From: an uncultured Cellvibrionales bacterium
Lineage (GTDB): Bacteria; Pseudomonadota; Gammaproteobacteria; Pseudomonadales; Dasaniaceae
NCBI GenBank assembly: GCA_913019905.1
Contig: CAJVZD010000015.1
Location: 1-64,000, forward strand
Direction of reading: 5' to 3'
DNA length: 64,000 nt
Under the pieces are notes generated by a model that was not told the DNA's origin, made no database searches, and saw only the letters and a list, made by a program, of their open reading frames with translations. Both the position numbers and the translations under genes were made by a program. This document shows positions 19,277-28,255 of the stretch, piece after piece (the stretch's first letter is position 1; each line of letters opens with the position of its first letter).

Positions 19277-20872
19277 TTAATCCGTTGCTATTCCGGTCCG
19301 CTCAAAGATCGACAGAATAGGCTGCAATTGACTTTCATAATGGCGCCAACGCCCTATTGAGGATGTGTAAGCAGGCAAACGAACCTGACTGGCACTCGCC
19401 GTTGTCGATGCAGCCGTATTGTCGTAAAAACGCAGACACTGATCCTGCCACGTCAAACCGCAATGAGAAACTAACTTACGCGTTTCAGATTCAACATCGG
19501 TGACAAGGCGTTCATAACTAAGGCTATAGATCACGCCAGGCATCACCGTATTCCAATGGTCCATCAATTGTTGGTAAGCGACAAAATAGTGGCCCAACTC
19601 TTCGAGATCATAGGAAAATGGATAGGCATCTTTAAACAACTGTTTGTATACCGCGTAACAGGTATCCATCGGACTGCGTTGCAAATTAATGATCTTTGCA
19701 TTGGGCATTGCCAAATGAATCAATCCCGCGTAGAGATAATTGAACGGTAGTTTGTCTATAAAGTAGTGACTATCATTGACTAAAGGCCTGACGCTTTCGA
19801 CATAGGATTTTCCGAGCTCAAGGAAGTTCAGGTTTTTGGTTTTCGCGATCAAATCCAATCGCGATTTAATCGCGACACCGCTACTCTTTACTTGTCGCAT
19901 CATTTCCTGTGAGAAGTTATTTAGTTCTCCGGCAGAGCTCACCTCAGAATGACTATCTAATATGCGCTCAACCAGAGTTGTTCCCGAACGAGGCATCCCT
20001 AAAATAAAGATCGGTGCGTCCGCGCCAAGTTCGCCTACCTCGCTATCGAAAATCTCTTTAGTAAAAACGTTTCGAATACCCTCAATAATATCGAGATCTG
20101 TTTTCACACTGTATTGCATCTTTTGTCGTTTTTTTTGCGACGCGGTTTGCAATGCATTAAACGATTCATTGTAACGCTCTAGGTCTTCGAGCTCTTTCGC
20201 TAGCGCATAATATAATGGGTGGGAATCAGTTTTATTTGGTTCTGAATTCTCGGCTCGATTAATGGCCGACTTTATTTGTCCAATATTATTGTCCTCAGGC
20301 TTTTGTCGATTTAGATTGGAGCGGGATAGATAGGCCTCATAGTCCGTTGGATTCAATTCAATGGCCTTGCCAAAACTGTCGTTAGCACCAATAACGTCAC
20401 CCAAATATCTCTGTATCGCGGCCTTATTAAAGTGGTATTCGGCGGGTATAGGATCTATTGCAATCGCCTTGTTAAACTCAGACAATGCCTCGGGATACTG
20501 ACCCAAGCGCTCAAAAAGCATACCCAAATCATGATGCAGGTCGGCATTTAAGAAAGACACGCTCAGCAATTGTTTTGCTATTTTTTTCGCCCCACTAATG
20601 TCATTCAATGCAACCAGGCACTGTGCTTTTTGCAGATAATATTTGTCAGACGGAAAAATCGCTAAGGCTTTTTCTATTGCCCGCAGCGCATCTCTACTGT
20701 TATTGACCTGCATCATCAAAAAACTAGCCAAATACCACCCGTGATGATAACCGTCAAAACGTTGATTTAGTTGCTGACAAACATCCAATGCAGACCTTAA
20801 ATCCCCAGCTTTGAAATGTCTTTCAATTAAGGAGGAAAGCTTTTTCGGTTCGCTGTTAGGCAGATCGGACAT
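19277..20872 (-). CDS. TPR-repeat sulfotransferase family protein
   Basis: Starts at the ATG at 20872 (MSDLPNSEPKK), giving 531 residues; an upstream TTG would add 27. The N-terminal half has tetratricopeptide repeats (for example the AEYHFNKAAIQRYLGD and LHHDLGMLFERLGQYPEAL helices). The C-terminal half is a PAPS-type sulfotransferase fold, with the phosphosulfate-binding loop FILGMPRSGTTLVERIL and a downstream region containing NLQRSPMDTCYAVY. Such proteins are often found beside TonB receptors in marine gammaproteobacteria and sphingomonads, but their target is unknown. It follows the receptor gene across a hairpin terminator. Confidence 0.88.
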   Translation of the reverse strand: MSDLPNSEPKKLSSLIERHFKAGDLRSALDVCQQLNQRFDGYHHGWYLASFLMMQVNNSRDALRAIEKALAIFPSDKYYLQKAQCLVALNDISGAKKIAKQLLSVSFLNADLHHDLGMLFERLGQYPEALSEFNKAIAIDPIPAEYHFNKAAIQRYLGDVIGANDSFGKAIELNPTDYEAYLSRSNLNRQKPEDNNIGQIKSAINRAENSEPNKTDSHPLYYALAKELEDLERYNESFNALQTASQKKRQKMQYSVKTDLDIIEGIRNVFTKEIFDSEVGELGADAPIFILGMPRSGTTLVERILDSHSEVSSAGELNNFSQEMMRQVKSSGVAIKSRLDLIAKTKNLNFLELGKSYVESVRPLVNDSHYFIDKLPFNYLYAGLIHLAMPNAKIINLQRSPMDTCYAVYKQLFKDAYPFSYDLEELGHYFVAYQQLMDHWNTVMPGVIYSLSYERLVTDVESETRKLVSHCGLTWQDQCLRFYDNTAASTTASASQVRLPAYTSSIGRWRHYESQLQPILSIFERTGIATD

Positions 20873-20952
20873 GAATACGGCCAGTGAAATGGGATTAATA
20901 CTTCGACAAGTATCTAACGGAAGTCGACATTGCAGAGCCGTTTTCAAATACA

Positions 20953-20981
20953 ATACAAGTCGGGACAGGCCCGACTTGTAT
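20953..20981 (-). terminator. terminator of the TonB receptor gene
   Basis: Arms 20953-20964 and 20970-20981 pair over 12 bases around a 5-base loop. In the receptor transcript the hairpin starts 15 nt after the TAA at 20997-20999 and is followed by TTGTATTTG, a moderate U-rich tail. It would separate the receptor message from the sulfotransferase gene. Confidence 0.75.
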
Positions 20982-20996
20982 CATTCAGGGCTATGC

Positions 20997-23417
20997 TTAA
21001 AACTTATAAGCAAAGGATACGCCGACAGTACGAGGCAAGGCAATATAATCATTTGATGCATTACCGTAAAAATTGTTGAGTTCGGAAATTTCAGAGCCCA
21101 TATGTGCCTGCGTAATCAAGCCGGTAGTTCCCTCTTCGTTGCCAATGTTTTTGACAAATACCGACGCCACCCACTGATCAGCGCTTAAAGTGCTGGTCAA
21201 ATTCCACAGGGAAAAACTATCGATGTCTGCAGCTGTTTTAGTATATAGGTCATCATTGGGATCATCACTCCCCAAGGCATTGAGTGAATCGGACTGATAG
21301 TAACCACTTAGACGTGTATCCAGTTCCATACCATTAGATAGAACGTAGTCATGGTTAAAGCTAATATTAAATACGTGCTCTGATGTACCCGGCAGGCGAT
21401 CCCCGTCTTCGGCAATTAAGTCGCGGCGCAACGGTGACGTTGTCGCCATGTTTCCGTAGAAATTTCCGGCGGGTTTATAGGCATCATCAGTTAGCTCACC
21501 CTCGGCAAACGTATACCCTGCTGTGTAGCTAAGGCTGTCAGTTAGTCGACCAGAGACTTCCAGCTCGATACCTTGTGTTTTCGCGGTATCGCCATTGATA
21601 ACTGCGAAAAAGCCCCAGTTGTTAGTTGCGGTATTAAGTTGCGGGTCTGTCCAATCGGTATAATAAGCAGAAATTGAATACGAGATATTATCGGTTGTTC
21701 CTTTATATCCCACTTCAAAGTTGGTGACTTTATCAGAACCAAAGGTCAGATACTCCGGACTTTCTGCATAGTTACCTGACAACGGCACTGCGTTTGCACC
21801 ACCGTGCCGGTAGCCTTCCGATATAGTGCCGTAAACCATCGCACTATCATTAATATCCCAGGCAATATTTCCCTTCAACAAAACGTCGTCTTCCGACACC
21901 TTTTGTAAGGCTTCACCTGGTGCACCACCCCAAATAGGCACTTCGACAAATGCATCGACGTTTAACTCATTATCAAAATAACGACCACCGACTGTTAGAT
22001 GGATGTTATCGGCCAGATTAAAGGTGACTTCGCCAAATACTGCGGTTTCTTCGTAGGACTGATTTCGTCGGAATTTAAAATCTTGCTCCGTCAGGTTTTC
22101 GTATCCACCCCAGGCAGAAAATAGATATTCATCGTACCCTTTTAGATAACTATTTTGTCCCAGCTCACTGTCCTGATCGGTATAATAGACACCGACGGTC
22201 CAGTCTAGAAAATCGTCACCGCTGGAAACCAACCGAAACTCTTGTGCAAAGGCTGTGTCATCGTAAAAACGCTCGGCCTGAGCAAAAGGCCGAGGTGAGC
22301 TGCCATACCATTTGAACCAGCTATTTTGCGCGTAGACACCGCTATTGTCGCTAATACCGAGTCCTTCATGAGAATAATCGGAAGTGCTTGAGGTTAAAGT
22401 TGCAAAGCCTAAGTCAACTTCAACTTCAAGGGACACGAGGTCAACTTCTCGCTCCGAGGGTTCAAGCATGATGGCACCGTTATCGTATTCCCCATAGTCT
22501 CCACCATTAACTAAATCCTCACCGCGTGTGACTTGTCTGCGACCACCGATCTTGTCTTCCTGATGCTGATAAGAAAGCTGAGCGACAATGGAATCGGTAG
22601 GTTCAAAGAGAATCGATGCTCGTACGTATTCAATATCGACATCGTCCGCATCTTTCACTCTTGTATAGGCGGGCAAGGCCGTTGCAGCATCACCGTTTAC
22701 AATGGGGTCACCGCTGCCGTCGGTCGCGTACACGTTAGCGTAATCAACAATCCCATCATTATCGACTTTGCCAGCATTCATGCGAAACGCAATGTTTTCA
22801 GCGACGGGAATATTTAGCATGATATCTGTGTTTAGGTTATTCCCATCTGAGCCGTCAGACTGCCCGTAGTTGACGCTAAGCTTTCCTTCGAAGCCATCGG
22901 GGCTCGGCTTGTTCATAATGTAGCGAACTGTGCCTGCTAATGATCCGGAGCCATATAAAGTCCCCTGAGGGCCGCGCATAACTTCAACACGATCTATATC
23001 TTTAAGAATAAAATTGCCGTACAGCGCTGTATCATCGACATAGGTGGCAACCGTTGGAACAGCGGCGAGAGGGACGTCACCATTCGCGCCAGTATCTACA
23101 TTAATACCCCGAATAACGATACCATTTGCCATGCCCGAATTTCGATACCCGCGGTCAACCACTGAAATCCCGGATACCGAACGCATCGCGTCGACAGCAT
23201 CAATGATTTGAGACTTTTCAAGATTTTCACCGCTAACCGCAGAAATATTGAACGGGATTTCTTGTACTGATTTCGCTCGACGGGTTGCTGTTACCAGAAT
23301 TTCTTCGACGACAGATTCATTTTGTGCGTAAATTACAGACGAATAGCCTGACATTAAAGCCGTCGTAGCTACTGCGACAGCTAGCGCTTTTTTTTGAAAT
23401 TTTTTGCTATTAGCCAT
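20997..23417 (-). CDS. TonB-dependent outer-membrane receptor
   Basis: Large outer-membrane uptake receptor of 806 residues. The ATG at 23417 is preferred to 23438 because GGGGA precedes it. A signal peptide ends at VIYAQ. Next comes a TonB-box-like EEILVTATRR, then the plug domain (IPFNISAVSGENL to about residue 170, including RVEVMRGPQGTLYGSGSLAG). The beta-barrel ends in GVSFAYKF with a terminal Phe. The plug and TonB box are of the type common for sterols, aromatics and other organic substrates in Cellvibrionales and sphingomonads; the ligand cannot be named. Direct repeats that may bind the MocR regulator lie about 113-143 bp upstream of the start. Confidence 0.95.
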   Translation of the reverse strand: MANSKKFQKKALAVAVATTALMSGYSSVIYAQNESVVEEILVTATRRAKSVQEIPFNISAVSGENLEKSQIIDAVDAMRSVSGISVVDRGYRNSGMANGIVIRGINVDTGANGDVPLAAVPTVATYVDDTALYGNFILKDIDRVEVMRGPQGTLYGSGSLAGTVRYIMNKPSPDGFEGKLSVNYGQSDGSDGNNLNTDIMLNIPVAENIAFRMNAGKVDNDGIVDYANVYATDGSGDPIVNGDAATALPAYTRVKDADDVDIEYVRASILFEPTDSIVAQLSYQHQEDKIGGRRQVTRGEDLVNGGDYGEYDNGAIMLEPSEREVDLVSLEVEVDLGFATLTSSTSDYSHEGLGISDNSGVYAQNSWFKWYGSSPRPFAQAERFYDDTAFAQEFRLVSSGDDFLDWTVGVYYTDQDSELGQNSYLKGYDEYLFSAWGGYENLTEQDFKFRRNQSYEETAVFGEVTFNLADNIHLTVGGRYFDNELNVDAFVEVPIWGGAPGEALQKVSEDDVLLKGNIAWDINDSAMVYGTISEGYRHGGANAVPLSGNYAESPEYLTFGSDKVTNFEVGYKGTTDNISYSISAYYTDWTDPQLNTATNNWGFFAVINGDTAKTQGIELEVSGRLTDSLSYTAGYTFAEGELTDDAYKPAGNFYGNMATTSPLRRDLIAEDGDRLPGTSEHVFNISFNHDYVLSNGMELDTRLSGYYQSDSLNALGSDDPNDDLYTKTAADIDSFSLWNLTSTLSADQWVASVFVKNIGNEEGTTGLITQAHMGSEISELNNFYGNASNDYIALPRTVGVSFAYKF

Positions 23418-23529
23418 AATATTTTCCCCAAGTACCATTAATAGTTATTTGTGTAATGTGGTGATAATTTCGATAATATCCTTAGCTTCTTCTTTTTAAA
23501 CTACAGCAAGAAAATCTTCGAACGTAGTA

Positions 23530-23560
23530 CCAGTTTGTAGCCACTCATTAGTCCAGATTG
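23530..23560. promoter_or_regulatory. candidate MocR operator upstream of the receptor gene
   Basis: CCAGTTTG (23530-23537) and CCAGATTG (23553-23560) are direct repeats with starts 23 bp apart. They overlap the end of the nitrilase gene and lie upstream of the receptor gene. The same arrangement with the same spacing occurs at 24630-24660. MocR proteins commonly bind direct repeats, and a MocR gene is encoded nearby. Assignment to that regulator is inference. Confidence 0.5.
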
Positions 23561-24435
23561 GACTGGCCTGCGCCGACTTCTTTTGTTGCGGAACCTGGCA
23601 TAGACAAAGTACCCAGCTCAGCAAAGCCAATTGATTCATCATGATTCTCCCGGTAGGGCGGGAATTTCACTGTGTTGTCTCTAAAACTTTTTACCACCTG
23701 ACCTAAGCCCAGAGACCCCCGTTTGCGAACTCGACGAACGAGATCCAGATCAATTTCAATGGGAATAACTTCTCGCCCAGTTTGGGCCTGATGAATAACA
23801 GCGCCATCCGGACCAACAACGATCGATCGTCCGTTACCAAGGTTTCCTGCAACATTAATGTTAAAGAAATAACATTGTCCTATAGCCGCATTAGTCCGAG
23901 AAATGGACAACTCCAGATCTCTATCGATAGTGCCTGTCATCGTAGGACAGAGAATCACTTCTGCGCCCATCCACGTGAGTGTTCTGGTTATTTCCGGAAA
24001 CCATTGGTCATAACAGATAGAGACACCAAAACGCCCTACATCGGGTATGTCGAAAACCACAAATTGGTCGCCGGCTGTAATACCTTTTTCGTAGGGGTAG
24101 AACGGAAATATTTTCCGGTAACGCTCAACTACTTCACCGCGAGGGTTAATAACAGGTGCCATGTTGTAAACTTTGTCTCCAATGCTTTCATGAATCGATC
24201 CCGGAATTAGCCAGATGTTGTGTTTCTCAGCGATACCACAATAGAATTGTTCAGCCTCTCCCCCACTGGGTTGAGCACGAGATGGGCTGGGACCAAAGGT
24301 ACTTAGCTCGCTCAGAACAACCATGTCGACCCACGGAAAAGACGTTTTTACAGCCTCGATCTCTTTTTGAATCACATAAAGATTGTCCTGCCCTGACAAT
24401 TCCAGTTGTAACCCTGCGATTGAAAAACGACTCAT
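23548..24435 (-). CDS. nitrilase-superfamily carbon-nitrogen hydrolase
   Basis: Cytoplasmic C-N hydrolase of 295 residues that cleaves amides, N-carbamoyl groups or nitriles. The Glu-Lys-Cys triad is visible: E43 in VLSELSTFGP, K108 in YRKIFPFYPY, and C141 in SICYDQWFPE. The ATG at 24435 has GAGG upstream. The substrate is unknown. It lies between the MocR gene and the TonB receptor gene, all in one direction, and direct repeats occur in its own upstream gap. The last 40 residues form a tail beyond the usual domain. Confidence 0.9.
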   Translation of the reverse strand: MSRFSIAGLQLELSGQDNLYVIQKEIEAVKTSFPWVDMVVLSELSTFGPSPSRAQPSGGEAEQFYCGIAEKHNIWLIPGSIHESIGDKVYNMAPVINPRGEVVERYRKIFPFYPYEKGITAGDQFVVFDIPDVGRFGVSICYDQWFPEITRTLTWMGAEVILCPTMTGTIDRDLELSISRTNAAIGQCYFFNINVAGNLGNGRSIVVGPDGAVIHQAQTGREVIPIEIDLDLVRRVRKRGSLGLGQVVKSFRDNTVKFPPYRENHDESIGFAELGTLSMPGSATKEVGAGQSNLD

Positions 24436-24629
24436 TGCTGCCTCAAGTTATTGTGGGAATAGCTATCGAATTCACCGTCGATATAGAAAAGCCTCAATTT
24501 AGATGAACTAACACTTTTCCTTATTTAGACAAACGGCAAAGCTGGTATCTCACCCGACGCGAGAGCAAGCAGCTAGCCAATGTTTTCGGTAGGCTAGAAT
24601 GTAGATAAAAAAGAAGAAGAGAGGTAGGA

Positions 24630-24660
24630 CCAGTTTCACCTCAGTGATGAGTCCAGTTTC
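24630..24660. promoter_or_regulatory. candidate MocR operator upstream of the nitrilase gene
   Basis: Two identical CCAGTTTC sequences (24630-24637 and 24653-24660) form direct repeats with starts 23 bp apart. The spacer and last bases (ATGAGTCCAG) resemble the site at 23530-23560 (ATTAGTCCAG). The site lies about 195-225 bp before the nitrilase start, in the gap after the MocR gene. Confidence 0.5.
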
Positions 24661-24703
24661 GGATAGAGAAGAATGGAAACTACTAACTTAGTCATCTAAG
24701 TCA

Positions 24704-26524
24704 CTACAACACAACGAGCTCGTTCAATATTCCCTGGTCAATGAGCCGGCCTTGTTCATCAAACAATTTAAACGTATCACCATCGATAACCACGTTATAG
24801 ATGCCTACGTCACCCCATGCCCACCGAGTCCATTGCCGATACCACTTGTCGCCATCCACCCACCAGCGGCCGGTATCGCAGTCTTCGTTAGCATAACCGG
24901 CTCGACCTACCATTGATCCGTCTCGCTTTAGATCAATCGAACACGGGTCTCCATAGGCAATGGGGCATAGCAGTGTTTTGTCCGCCAAAGTATCAAACAG
25001 ATCAGTATTCGCCAAATGCCGACCTTTCGCGTTTTCAAAGCTTTCGATTTTATTTTCGGTAATATCGTGAATAAGATCGCGAAGACGATCAACCCCTTCA
25101 CGAATTTTTTCTACAGGGATACTAGTAATACCCATGCGAAAGCAGTGCTGTGAATTCTGGACATTGGCGTAATAATGATCCATAGGCTCTACTAAAATCC
25201 CACGCTTAGACGCCTCCTGCACTAAATATTTGACGTTAATATCTTTCGATACCTGAATCCATAACGATGTGCCTCCCTGCGCTGGCGCGATAGCCGCGTA
25301 AGGTAACATGTAGTAATTCACTGCTCGCCGCAGCGCAATCCAACGCGCTTCAAAGGTCTCATTTAGGTGCATCAAAAATGTATCGTAATGACCCAGCGAT
25401 AAGAAATAGGCAGCGGCGCGCTGATTATTTAACGGCGGGTGCAATACCATTAAACGGCGCAACTTTCGCGCCTCGCGGATCAATTCTGGCGCCGCTACCA
25501 TAAACCCCAATCGCAAACCGGGTGCTAATACCTTAGACAGACAGGACATGTAGATGACACGATTTTCTTTGTCCATACTTCTTAATGCGGGATGAGGCTG
25601 ACCTAGATAGTTACTTTCAAATTCAAAGTCATCTTCTATTATTAGCTGATCGAAAGTCGATGCCTTTTTAATCAGTTCTTCTCGGCGCTCCATGCTCATG
25701 GTAACCGCCGTCGGCGTCTGATGACTCGGCGTGACATAGAGCACCTGGCAATCATCTAAATGACTATCGACGATCAACCCCTCCTCATCAACATTCTGGT
25801 AGACCATAGCGGCGCGGCGCTGGGCCAGTATTTTCCGCATTTCAGGATAGCCCGGCTCTTCAACCGCTACTGATACGGTTGAGTTAACCAATAGCTGGGC
25901 GGTCAGATAAAGCGATTGCTGAGTACCGATAGTAATTAGCATTTCGTCGGAGCTGGCTTGTATGCCACGGCGGGGCAAGATTTTTGTTCGAATTTGCTCG
26001 ATTAACATCGGGTCGTCAGCATCTCCACTTTCACTTGCCCATTCGTAAATCTCACGAACGCCTAATGCAAGACGAGACGCTTCGCGCCATTCTTTTATCG
26101 GGTACAGTGAGGTATCAAACTGTCCTTCAATGAAAGGATAGGGAAATTGCTGCCAATTCGGCGGTGCAGAGAAACCTGACTGAGAAGAAATGTCACTTTT
26201 AATTCGTTGCCGCCATTTGGAGGTTATCTTGACACTGCGGTTGCCTTTACCCTCAAAACCAACTCGCCCACCGAGAATTTTTTCGTTAACATAAATTCCG
26301 CTCCGCTCTCTACTGACCAAATACTCTTCATCAATCAATTGCTGATAGACGAGAACGACCGTATTGCGTGCGACGCCTAACTGCTCCGCCAATTTTCTGG
26401 ATGAAGGCAATTTTTTCTTAGCGGGGAATGTGCCAAGCATAATCGCTTCGACCAGTTTTTGGCGAATTTGGCTTTGTAAATTGAGATCACTATCTGGATC
26501 AAGATAGATCAGTGTCTTTTCCAT
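24704..26524 (-). CDS. MocR/GntR-type regulator with an extra C-terminal domain
   Basis: The 606-residue protein (start ATG at 26524) has a GntR winged helix at about residues 10-80, with the recognition helix in LAEQLGVARNTVVLVYQQL. An aminotransferase-like domain follows at about 110-480, with the PLP lysine in MSCLSKVLAPGLRLGF. MocR proteins normally end there, at about 470-500 residues. This one continues for about 106 residues (501-606) with a Cys/Trp-rich beta module: CPIAYGDPCSIDL, DCDTGRWWVDGDKWYRQW and VIDGDTFKLFDEQGRL. That tail resembles small DUF995-like domains normally found in exported proteins. It probably controls the adjacent receptor-nitrilase genes. Confidence 0.88.
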   Translation of the reverse strand: MEKTLIYLDPDSDLNLQSQIRQKLVEAIMLGTFPAKKKLPSSRKLAEQLGVARNTVVLVYQQLIDEEYLVSRERSGIYVNEKILGGRVGFEGKGNRSVKITSKWRQRIKSDISSQSGFSAPPNWQQFPYPFIEGQFDTSLYPIKEWREASRLALGVREIYEWASESGDADDPMLIEQIRTKILPRRGIQASSDEMLITIGTQQSLYLTAQLLVNSTVSVAVEEPGYPEMRKILAQRRAAMVYQNVDEEGLIVDSHLDDCQVLYVTPSHQTPTAVTMSMERREELIKKASTFDQLIIEDDFEFESNYLGQPHPALRSMDKENRVIYMSCLSKVLAPGLRLGFMVAAPELIREARKLRRLMVLHPPLNNQRAAAYFLSLGHYDTFLMHLNETFEARWIALRRAVNYYMLPYAAIAPAQGGTSLWIQVSKDINVKYLVQEASKRGILVEPMDHYYANVQNSQHCFRMGITSIPVEKIREGVDRLRDLIHDITENKIESFENAKGRHLANTDLFDTLADKTLLCPIAYGDPCSIDLKRDGSMVGRAGYANEDCDTGRWWVDGDKWYRQWTRWAWGDVGIYNVVIDGDTFKLFDEQGRLIDQGILNELVVL

Positions 26525-26741
26525 AAAAAAATTAACTCTGCAAATCACTATGGCGAATCGAACTGAGCCCTTCATCCAGCATCAGTACAGACAAACCCCA
26601 TATTCGTCGGTTCTTATAATGGTAGCAGGGTAAACTTACGCTGACTTTATTTTGCTGCATTTGCCAATTATCTGCGCCAAACTCCGATGCCTTATAGTAT
26701 TATCTCTTCATTTTGCAACGCAATTTACAAGTGAAATTTGA

Positions 26742-28196
26742 ATGATCGTAGATTTTGACAACATATGGGCAGCTTACCGCATTGAGCCAGTTTTAAGAAA
26801 TATCTGCTGGCACTGGGAAGATAATCAACAATGGGTCGTACTTGGCGGCAACGGCGCCGGGAAAAGTGCCCTCGCTAACTTGATAACCGACCAAATTCGA
26901 CCATCGAGGGGTGTGCTCACCATCGGTGACGGCTTACAATCCGAACAGGCGATAGAACACCTTAGCTTTGAATTACAGCGAAAACTAATCGACCACGACG
27001 TACGGTACGATGACAGCGAAACAAGAGCAGACGCTTTCGACGTTGGCACCACTGTTAAACAAATTATTTTGCAAAAACACGAGGAAAATGACCGATTTGA
27101 TACCATCGTGCAACAATGTGGAATTGGCCATATTCTTGACCGGGGGATTCGCTTCGTATCCACCGGCGAAAGCCGAAAAACCTTACTTGCCAGAGCTCTT
27201 TTCGAACAACCTAAGCTGCTCATTTTAGACAATCCATTTGAAGGATTGGATAGTCGATCGCAAACTGATCTAAAAAACCTCATTGATGAGTTGTTGTGTA
27301 GCCCGCTAAAGATATTGCTTCTCATAAAACAACCACAAGAAATACCAAAAAATATCACCCACATAATACAGCTAAACCAAGGGGAAATAGTTTTACAGGG
27401 TAGCCGTGACTTTGTCTTGGGAAAAGTCAAAATCGATGAGCAAAACATTACTCTAAATACTTTGCCACCCCCGCTCGAAAGACCTTTCAAGATCGATAAA
27501 AACAAACCCCTACTCGAACTACAAGGCGTCAACGTTAGCTATAACCAACAGGTGATACTGAGCGATATCAACTGGCGCTTACAATGGGGACAACATTGCG
27601 CTATTGCGGGTCCTAATGGAGCGGGAAAATCGACGTTACTCAGCTTGATCTGTGGCGATAACCACAAAGCCTACGGACAAAACATCAGCCTTTTCGGACA
27701 GCGCCGCGGTAGCGGCGAAAGCGTATGGGAAATAAAAGAGAAATTCGGCATCGTCAGTACGGCCTTGCAGCTCAACCATATTAACCGAATGCGAATTGCC
27801 GAAGTTGTTGCCTCGGGACTTTACGACACCGTTGGCCTCTATGATAATTGCAAGGGTCGAGAAAAAGATATTGCCGTGGCGTGGCTCGATGTCGTTGGAC
27901 TAAAAGAGCTGGCGCTCAAACACTTTAATCAGATCTCTTTCGGACAACAACGCCTCGTTATGCTGGCTCGTGCCATGGTTAAATCTCCTCTTATATTGAT
28001 ACTCGACGAACCCTGTATCGGCCTCGACGATCATCACCGCCAGCATATTTTAGCCTTGGTTGATGCAATCGCTAACCGCGGCGACTGCCATATTCTTTAC
28101 GTTAGTCATACAGCTAGTGAAAATCCGGCATGTATTAATCAACAGCTACAATTAACGCCTCATGCGGATGGCGGTTATACGGCTACTGTTAGTTAA
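26742..28196 (+). CDS. double-ATPase ABC protein, ModF-like
   Basis: Soluble ABC protein of 484 residues with two nucleotide-binding domains and no membrane part. NBD1 has Walker A GGNGAGKSALAN (about 36-47) and signature STGESRK. NBD2 has Walker A GPNGAGKSTLLS (about 288), signature SFGQQRL and Walker B LILILDEPCIGLD. NBD1 Walker B reads LLILDNPFEGLD, with Asn in place of the catalytic Glu found in E. coli ModF. NBD1 is therefore probably a degenerate ATPase site. ModF homologues are named for molybdate but their role is poorly known; no mod genes are nearby. It is convergent with mrcB. Confidence 0.82.
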   Translation: MIVDFDNIWAAYRIEPVLRNICWHWEDNQQWVVLGGNGAGKSALANLITDQIRPSRGVLTIGDGLQSEQAIEHLSFELQRKLIDHDVRYDDSETRADAFDVGTTVKQIILQKHEENDRFDTIVQQCGIGHILDRGIRFVSTGESRKTLLARALFEQPKLLILDNPFEGLDSRSQTDLKNLIDELLCSPLKILLLIKQPQEIPKNITHIIQLNQGEIVLQGSRDFVLGKVKIDEQNITLNTLPPPLERPFKIDKNKPLLELQGVNVSYNQQVILSDINWRLQWGQHCAIAGPNGAGKSTLLSLICGDNHKAYGQNISLFGQRRGSGESVWEIKEKFGIVSTALQLNHINRMRIAEVVASGLYDTVGLYDNCKGREKDIAVAWLDVVGLKELALKHFNQISFGQQRLVMLARAMVKSPLILILDEPCIGLDDHHRQHILALVDAIANRGDCHILYVSHTASENPACINQQLQLTPHADGGYTATVS

Positions 28197-28255
28197 TGTA
28201 AGAAATTCTGAGGGCCAACACACCTAGCTCGATCAAAAAACTGGAAAGGCCAAAA

